Part shown: positions 5,502 through 9,120 of the stretch, one piece after another | How positions within the stretch are numbered: the first letter of the stretch is position 1 | Layout: the number at the start of each line of letters is the position of its first letter | NCBI GenBank assembly: GCA_019242065.1 | Contig: JAFAWJ010000132.1 | Location: 1 to 9,120, forward strand | Source of the DNA: Chloroflexota bacterium | GTDB lineage: Bacteria; Chloroflexota; UBA6077; CF-72 | Length of the DNA: 9,120 nt | Direction: 5' to 3' | Position numbers and translations under genes: made by a program | The notes under the pieces: model-generated | Databases searched by the model: none | What the model saw: the letters and a program-made list of their open reading frames with translations, nothing else | What the model was told of the DNA's origin: nothing

Positions 5502-5968
5502 TCGTCTTTCCCAGTGCGCTACAGGACGAGCTTCGGTCCCACGCGCAGGAAGGCGATCCCGATGAGGTCTGCGGCATTCTCGGTGGCCGAGATGGCGAAG
5601 TGGTGCGCGTCTTCCGCGTCCGCAACACCGCTGAGGAGGTCAGCGCCGAGCGAGATGTCTTTCGCGATCGCACCAGTGGCGCTGCGACCGGCGGGCGTGC
5701 CCCGGTGCACTACTACATGGATCCGCGTGACCAGCTGCGGGTGTACAACGAGCTCGACGACCTCGGGCTGGACGTGGTCGGCTACTACCATTCCCACACG
5801 CACAGCGAGGCGCGGCCATCGCCGACCGACATTCGTCTGGCGACGGACCTGGCGCCGGTGTACGTCCTGGTCAGCCTGACGCATCAGCCCGACGTACGCG
5901 CCTGGCGGATCACCAAGGCCGACCCCGCCGACGAAAACGGCGACCTTACCGAGCTGCAGCTCGCTTAG
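5498..5968 (+). CDS. mec: JAMM zinc peptidase, Mec-type, releasing cysteine from the carrier
   Basis: This JAB1/MPN+ metallopeptidase should cleave the isopeptide-like bond after the carrier's Gly-Gly and free cysteine. From the GTG at 5498 it has 156 residues. The catalytic set is complete: E23 (DEVCGILGG), and the JAMM motif HSH (98-100) with S108 and D111 in the H-x-H-x7-S-xx-D pattern. I chose the GTG at 5498 because it overlaps the cysM stop in GTGA and places MIVFPSAL at the usual family N-terminus. GTG at 5495 is an equal alternative, while longer in-frame extensions would lie within cysM. There is no Shine-Dalgarno site, consistent with coupling. Because both carriers here end in Gly-Gly-Arg, this peptidase may also remove the terminal Arg, as HcyD does with an Ala on HcyS in Wolinella. 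Confidence 0.92.
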   Translation: MIVFPSALQDELRSHAQEGDPDEVCGILGGRDGEVVRVFRVRNTAEEVSAERDVFRDRTSGAATGGRAPVHYYMDPRDQLRVYNELDDLGLDVVGYYHSHTHSEARPSPTDIRLATDLAPVYVLVSLTHQPDVRAWRITKADPADENGDLTELQLA

Positions 5969-5979
5969 AATCCCGCCAC

Positions 5980-7065
5980 ATGGCCAGAGTGATCGTCGGC
6001 ATGTCCGGCGGCGTGGACAGCTCGGTGACGGCCGCGCTCCTCAAGCGCGCCGGACATGACGTCACGGGCGTCACGCTCAACGTGTGGCCCGAGCTGCCCA
6101 ACATGCCCGACATCCAGCGGGAGGACGCGTGTTGCGCGCTGGGCGCGGTCGAGGATGCCCGCCGCGTCGCCGACGCGCTCGACATTCCCTACTACGTGCT
6201 GAACTTCCGCGAGGTCTTCGAGGACAGAGTCATCCGTGACTTCGTGAATACCTACGCGAGCGGTCGCACGCCCAATCCGTGTATCCGCTGCAACCAGTTC
6301 ATCAAGTTCGATGCGCTCCTGGTCAAAGCGCGGCAGCTGGGCGCCGAGTACGTCGCGACCGGTCACTACGCGCGCATCGAGCACGGAGCTCCGCATCGCC
6401 TTCGCAAGGCCGCCGACCCAGCCAAGGACCAGAGCTACGTGCTGTACGTCATGTCGCAGGCTCGCCTGGGTGCGGCGATGATGCCGCTTGGCGAGTTCCA
6501 CAAGTCCGAGACACGCCGGATGGCGGCGGACCTGGGCCTGTCGGTGGCCGACAAGCCCGAAAGCCAGGACATCTGCTTCGTGCCGTTCAAGCGCTACACC
6601 GAGTTCATCGAGCTGTACGCGCCCGAGGTCCTGCAGCCCGGGCCAATTGTCGATCGCGACGGCACGCTGCTCGGCGAGCACAAGGGCATCGCCCTGCACA
6701 CCATCGGCCAGCGCCGCGGGCTTGGCGTGGCAACGGGGCAGCCGCTGTTTGTCACAGGACTGGAGCCGGCCACCAATACGGTCGTGGTCGGCGGCCCTGC
6801 GGATCTGCTGCGCTCGAGTTGCGTGCTGGAAGAGGTCAACTGGATTGCCGGCGAGCCGCCCACGGCGCCACTGCGAGCGATGGGTAAAGCGCGCTATCGG
6901 GCCCAGGAGGTGGCGTGCACCGTGCAACGCGCGCCAGATGCCGGTGCCGGTGCCGGTGAGCTCGAAGTCCACTTCGATGAGCCGCAACGGGCGCTGACAC
7001 CAGGCCAGGCGCTGGTGCTGTACGACGGCGAGTACGTGCTGGGTGGCGGCACGATCGGCCGTTAG
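5980..7065 (+). CDS. mnmA: tRNA-specific 2-thiouridylase MnmA
   Basis: This 361-residue enzyme makes 2-thiouridine at the wobble position of Lys, Glu and Gln tRNAs, using ATP to activate the base and a persulfide as sulfur donor. The PP-loop SGGVDSS is at residues 9-15. The catalytic cysteines are C101 (TPNPCIRC) and C199 (SQDICF). The family signature ATGHYARI (126-133) and the region HTIGQRRGLGV are present, with a C-terminal beta-barrel domain. Its length is normal. The ATG lies 11 nt after the peptidase stop and has no Shine-Dalgarno site. TAGAAT at 5966-5971 resembles a -10 box just upstream, so a leaderless transcript is possible, though no good -35 is seen. A triple GCCGGT repeat (6940-6957) encodes an AGAGAG stretch in a surface loop. 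Its place at the end of a sulfur-carrier operon is notable. Confidence 0.95.
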   Translation: MARVIVGMSGGVDSSVTAALLKRAGHDVTGVTLNVWPELPNMPDIQREDACCALGAVEDARRVADALDIPYYVLNFREVFEDRVIRDFVNTYASGRTPNPCIRCNQFIKFDALLVKARQLGAEYVATGHYARIEHGAPHRLRKAADPAKDQSYVLYVMSQARLGAAMMPLGEFHKSETRRMAADLGLSVADKPESQDICFVPFKRYTEFIELYAPEVLQPGPIVDRDGTLLGEHKGIALHTIGQRRGLGVATGQPLFVTGLEPATNTVVVGGPADLLRSSCVLEEVNWIAGEPPTAPLRAMGKARYRAQEVACTVQRAPDAGAGAGELEVHFDEPQRALTPGQALVLYDGEYVLGGGTIGR

Positions 7066-7082
7066 CCGCCGCGCCCCTGGGC

Positions 7083-7088
7083 TATACT
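7083..7088 (+). promoter_or_regulatory. Possible -10 box upstream of the small membrane protein gene
   Basis: TATACT matches the -10 consensus at five of six positions and lies in the 50-bp gap after mnmA, 27 nt before the ATG at 7116. No convincing -35 box is found at 16-18 bp spacing. It could begin a separate transcript for the membrane protein and the site-2 protease. Confidence 0.35.
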
Positions 7089-7115
7089 CCGCCGAGAACA
7101 GGCGACACCCAGGCA

Positions 7116-7472
7116 ATGCCACGCGTCAATCGAGACCTCCAGCGCCGCTTGGCCGCTCGCCGCGAGCGGGACCGCCGCCGACCTACCGAGCGTCGTTACA
7201 ATTTTGCGACCCCTGAGACCGAGCTCGTCGACGCCAACGGCGCCGACACTGACACGCTGGACGCCGAGGTCGAAACCAGCCCCGCGCTGGAACGCGCCCC
7301 GGCCTCCACTGCGAGCCGCGGGGGCGCCCGCGCAACGCCCAGACCGTTCTCCGACTACAAAGATGAGTACGCCTATGTCCAGAGCGACCTGCACCGCGTC
7401 GCCGCGGTCATCGGTGGCCTGCTTGTGGCGCTGATCATTCTGTACTTCCTCCTGCCGCTGCTGGCTCGCTGA
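7116..7472 (+). CDS. Small protein with C-terminal membrane anchor, function unknown
   Basis: This 118-residue protein is of no family I recognise. The first 27 residues are very basic (RRLAARRERDRRR). Residues 35-75 are an acidic then Ala/Thr/Pro-rich, probably disordered linker. A motif FSDYKDEYAYVQSDLHRV (78-95) runs into a single hydrophobic helix at about 96-116, followed only by Ala-Arg. This is a tail-anchored layout with the basic part in the cytoplasm. No signal peptide or cysteine is present. The stop lies 5 nt before the site-2 protease ATG, so the two are probably co-transcribed. The ATG at 7116 has only AGG two bases upstream, so the start is fairly but not fully certain. Being a substrate or partner of the adjacent protease is a guess from gene order. 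Confidence 0.8.
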   Translation: MPRVNRDLQRRLAARRERDRRRPTERRYNFATPETELVDANGADTDTLDAEVETSPALERAPASTASRGGARATPRPFSDYKDEYAYVQSDLHRVAAVIGGLLVALIILYFLLPLLAR

Positions 7473-7477
7473 GGCAC

Positions 7478-8644
7478 ATGGCGGCAAGCTCAGGGGGCCG
7501 CCGATCCCCGTTTCTGACCATACCGGGGACGCAGACCGTACCCCTGTTCCGCCTGTTCGGCATTCAGTTCACCGCGAACTGGAGCTGGCTGCTGTTGTTC
7601 GCGCTGCTGGTGTACGTGGCCTTTTCGACGTTCCGTGGCTTGCGGCTGGGCTTTTCGCTGGTCGAGCTGTGGTCGCTGGCGGTGATTGCGGCGATCCTGT
7701 CCGTGGCGAGCCTGTACGCCCACGAGCTGGCGCATGCGCTGGTGGCGCGCGCCTACGGCATCCCGGTGCGCACGATCAGCCTGTTCCTGCTGGGCGGCAT
7801 GGCGCACATCACGCGCGAGTCGCCGACACCGCGCGCCGAGTTCCTGATCGCGATTGCCGGCCCGGCCTCGAGCCTCGTGATCGGCGGCGTCGCGGCGTTG
7901 ATGAGCTGGGGCGTGTGGCCGCTCGCGCCGGCCGTCGGCGTGATGGGGCTGTGGCTGGCCACCATGAACATTCCCCTGGCCATCTTCAACCTGCTGCCAG
8001 CGTTTCCACTCGACGGCGGCCGCGTGCTGCGCGGGCTGGTGTGGTACGCCGGTCAGGATCTGGCGTGGGCCAGCAAGATCGCCGCGCGCGTGGGCCAACT
8101 GGCAGCAGTCGGCCTGCTGTTCTCGGGCGTGTGGATCCTGTTCGACGGCAGCACCGGCTCGTTCGGCGGCCTGTGGCTGATCCTGATCGCCTGGTTCATG
8201 TATGCCGGTGCCATGAGCTCGCAGTACGCGACGGCATTTCAAGAAACGCTGCGACGCCTGACCGTCGCCTCGGTCATGGATCGTGACTTCGGCAAGGTGC
8301 AGGCGGGCGTATCGGTGCAGACGTTCGCCGAGGAGCACCTGCTCCAGAAGCAGGCCGCGGCTATGGCGCCGCGCACCTACGCGGTGTATCGCGACGACTA
8401 CCTGGTGGGCCTGTTGAGCCTGCGCGAGCTGGGCCGCATTCCGATGCAGAGCTGGCCGCAGACGAGCATCGAGCGCGCCATGCAGCCGATCGAGTCAGCA
8501 CCGGCGATGGAGCCGAGTGCCCCGGCGCTCGGCGCGCTGCACCTGATCCTGGAAGAGGGTGTCGAGCACATCGCGGTGATGGCCGAGGGTCGTCTGCTGG
8601 GCCTGGTCACCCGTAACGAGCTCGCGCGCGCCAGCGACAAGTAA
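7478..8644 (+). CDS. Site-2 protease family (M50) metalloprotease with CBS pair
   Basis: This 388-residue intramembrane zinc protease is of the M50B, Rip3/SpoIVFB-like type, which cleaves membrane-embedded substrates such as anti-sigma factors. Hydrophobic segments begin around residues 33-50 and 64-80. The zinc motif HELAH is at 82-86, the GGMAHI hairpin at about 106-111, and the third ligand region NLLPAFPLDGGR at 171-182 with D179. More membrane helices lie at about 205-222 and 230-247. Two CBS domains follow (about 261-320 and 330-385), which in relatives bind adenine nucleotides and tune activity. GAGG at 7471-7474 is a close-set Shine-Dalgarno site. The natural substrate cannot be read from the sequence. 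The neighbouring tail-anchored protein is one candidate. Confidence 0.92.
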   Translation: MAASSGGRRSPFLTIPGTQTVPLFRLFGIQFTANWSWLLLFALLVYVAFSTFRGLRLGFSLVELWSLAVIAAILSVASLYAHELAHALVARAYGIPVRTISLFLLGGMAHITRESPTPRAEFLIAIAGPASSLVIGGVAALMSWGVWPLAPAVGVMGLWLATMNIPLAIFNLLPAFPLDGGRVLRGLVWYAGQDLAWASKIAARVGQLAAVGLLFSGVWILFDGSTGSFGGLWLILIAWFMYAGAMSSQYATAFQETLRRLTVASVMDRDFGKVQAGVSVQTFAEEHLLQKQAAAMAPRTYAVYRDDYLVGLLSLRELGRIPMQSWPQTSIERAMQPIESAPAMEPSAPALGALHLILEEGVEHIAVMAEGRLLGLVTRNELARASDK

Positions 8645-8680
8645 CGTCCAAGAGCCTCGAAGCGGCTGGCCGCTGCGCTG

Positions 8681-8700
8681 GATGGAGGATTCGCTCCGTC
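8681..8700. terminator. Hairpin between convergent protease and NlpC genes
   Basis: GATGGAG (8681-8687) pairs with CTCCGTC (8694-8700) with one G-T pair, leaving a 6-nt loop. On the plus strand TTCCCC and, further on, GGTTTTGG follow, which is a poor U-tract, so this is a weak candidate terminator. AGCGGC and GCCGCT (8661-8674) form another inverted repeat just upstream. The gap 8645-8739 shows no gene. Confidence 0.35.
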
Positions 8701-8739
8701 TTCCCCGTCAGGTTTTGGAGTGAATCGCTCTCGTTCAGC

Positions 8740-9120
8740 TCACCAAAGCCGCGTGGCGCCCATGTAGTGGGCTTGCCAGTAGCTGGTGTACAGGCTACTG
8801 ACGGTCACACCTGATTGCTCGTCAGCCGCGTGCACGAACTGCCCGCCGCCGATGTAGATGCCGTCGTGGCTCAGCCCTGGCTCGTACGTGTTGGCGAAAA
8901 ACACCGTATCGCCAGGCTGCAGCGCGTTGATGGACACATGCGCGCCACCGTTGTATTGCTGCCACATGCCGCGACCGATTGGCTCGCCGCTGCGGTTGAG
9001 GACGTAGTACACGAAGCCCGAGCAGTCAAAGCCCGACGGCGAGGTGCCGCCGAAGACGTAGCGCGAGCCCACGAACTTCATCGCGTTGGCGACGATCGTG
9101 CCGCCGCCTGCGCCTGTCGA
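8740..9120 (-). CDS. NlpC/P60 family cell-wall hydrolase, N-terminus outside the window
   Basis: Only the C-terminal 126 residues are visible. The frame stays open to the window edge, and the residues before the first internal Met (TIVANAMKFVG) fit the start of the domain, so the gene continues upstream. The domain is a papain-like endopeptidase that usually cuts gamma-D-glutamyl-diamino acid bonds in peptidoglycan stem peptides outside the cell. The catalytic Cys is in GFDCSGF (codon at 9022-9024). The catalytic His is in LSHDGIYIGG, and a further His in QFVHAAD is the likely third member. ALQPGDTVFF is the typical bridging strand. SH3 or coiled-coil targeting modules would lie in the missing part. 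It is convergent with the site-2 protease gene and seems functionally separate from the sulfur genes. Confidence 0.92.
   Translation of the reverse strand, partial: STGAGGGTIVANAMKFVGSRYVFGGTSPSGFDCSGFVYYVLNRSGEPIGRGMWQQYNGGAHVSINALQPGDTVFFANTYEPGLSHDGIYIGGGQFVHAADEQSGVTVSSLYTSYWQAHYMGATRLW

Noticed and set aside
6940..6957. Triple GCCGGT repeat in mnmA
   Set aside because: An in-frame Ala-Gly repeat of three units in a likely loop. Common in GC-rich genes and not a meaningful element by itself.
5965..7122. Long minus-strand open frame of 385 codons opposite mnmA
   Set aside because: It lies entirely antisense to a clear mnmA gene, has no recognisable domain, and is explained by GC-rich codon bias on the opposite strand.
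7490..8338. Minus-strand open frame of 282 codons opposite the site-2 protease gene
   Set aside because: Gln/His/Arg-rich shadow of a membrane protein gene with no recognisable fold.

Overview
The window is gene-dense, GC-rich bacterial chromosome with short intergenic gaps, many GTG starts and 4-bp stop/start overlaps. It holds no tRNA, rRNA, insertion sequence or CRISPR array that I can see. Gene content and protein style fit a Chloroflexota-type or related GC-rich lineage: an actinobacterial-style CysO/CysM/Mec cysteine module, a zinc-ribbon threonine synthase, an M50 protease with CBS domains, and a small tail-anchored protein. The taxonomic call is inference from style, not from a marker gene.

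Layout. (1) Positions 145-1955, plus strand: a threonine synthase-family gene interrupted by one in-frame TAG (814-816), a small stand-alone NIL-domain protein, and a ThiS/MoaD-like sulfur carrier. They form a tight operon (3-bp gap, then ATGA overlap). (2) Positions 1952-2731, minus strand: a SAM hydrolase of the DUF62 family, convergent with the first operon and overlapping its last stop codon. (3) A 63-bp AT-rich divergent promoter region. (4) Positions 2795-7065, plus strand: a CymR-like Rrf2 regulator, a MoeB/ThiF-type E1 enzyme, a CysO-like carrier, CysM, a JAMM peptidase of the Mec type, and the tRNA 2-thiouridylase MnmA, almost without gaps. (5) Positions 7116-8644: a small protein with a C-terminal membrane anchor and a site-2 protease with a CBS pair. 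(6) Positions 8740-9120, minus strand: the C-terminal part of an NlpC/P60 cell-wall hydrolase that runs out of the window.

How the genes work together. The core of region 4 is a complete protein-thiocarboxylate cysteine pathway. The E1 activates the carrier's C-terminal glycine, sulfur is loaded as a thiocarboxylate, CysM joins it to O-phosphoserine-derived aminoacrylate, and the JAMM peptidase releases cysteine. Both carriers end in Gly-Gly-Arg rather than Gly-Gly, so they should need C-terminal trimming before activation, and the JAMM peptidase is the obvious candidate. The second carrier sits with a threonine synthase-family PLP enzyme and a NIL-domain protein. By analogy this could be a second branch, for example carrier-dependent homocysteine synthesis, but that is a hypothesis. 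SAM hydrolase, the CymR-like repressor and MnmA extend the sulfur theme to SAM turnover, regulation and tRNA thiolation.
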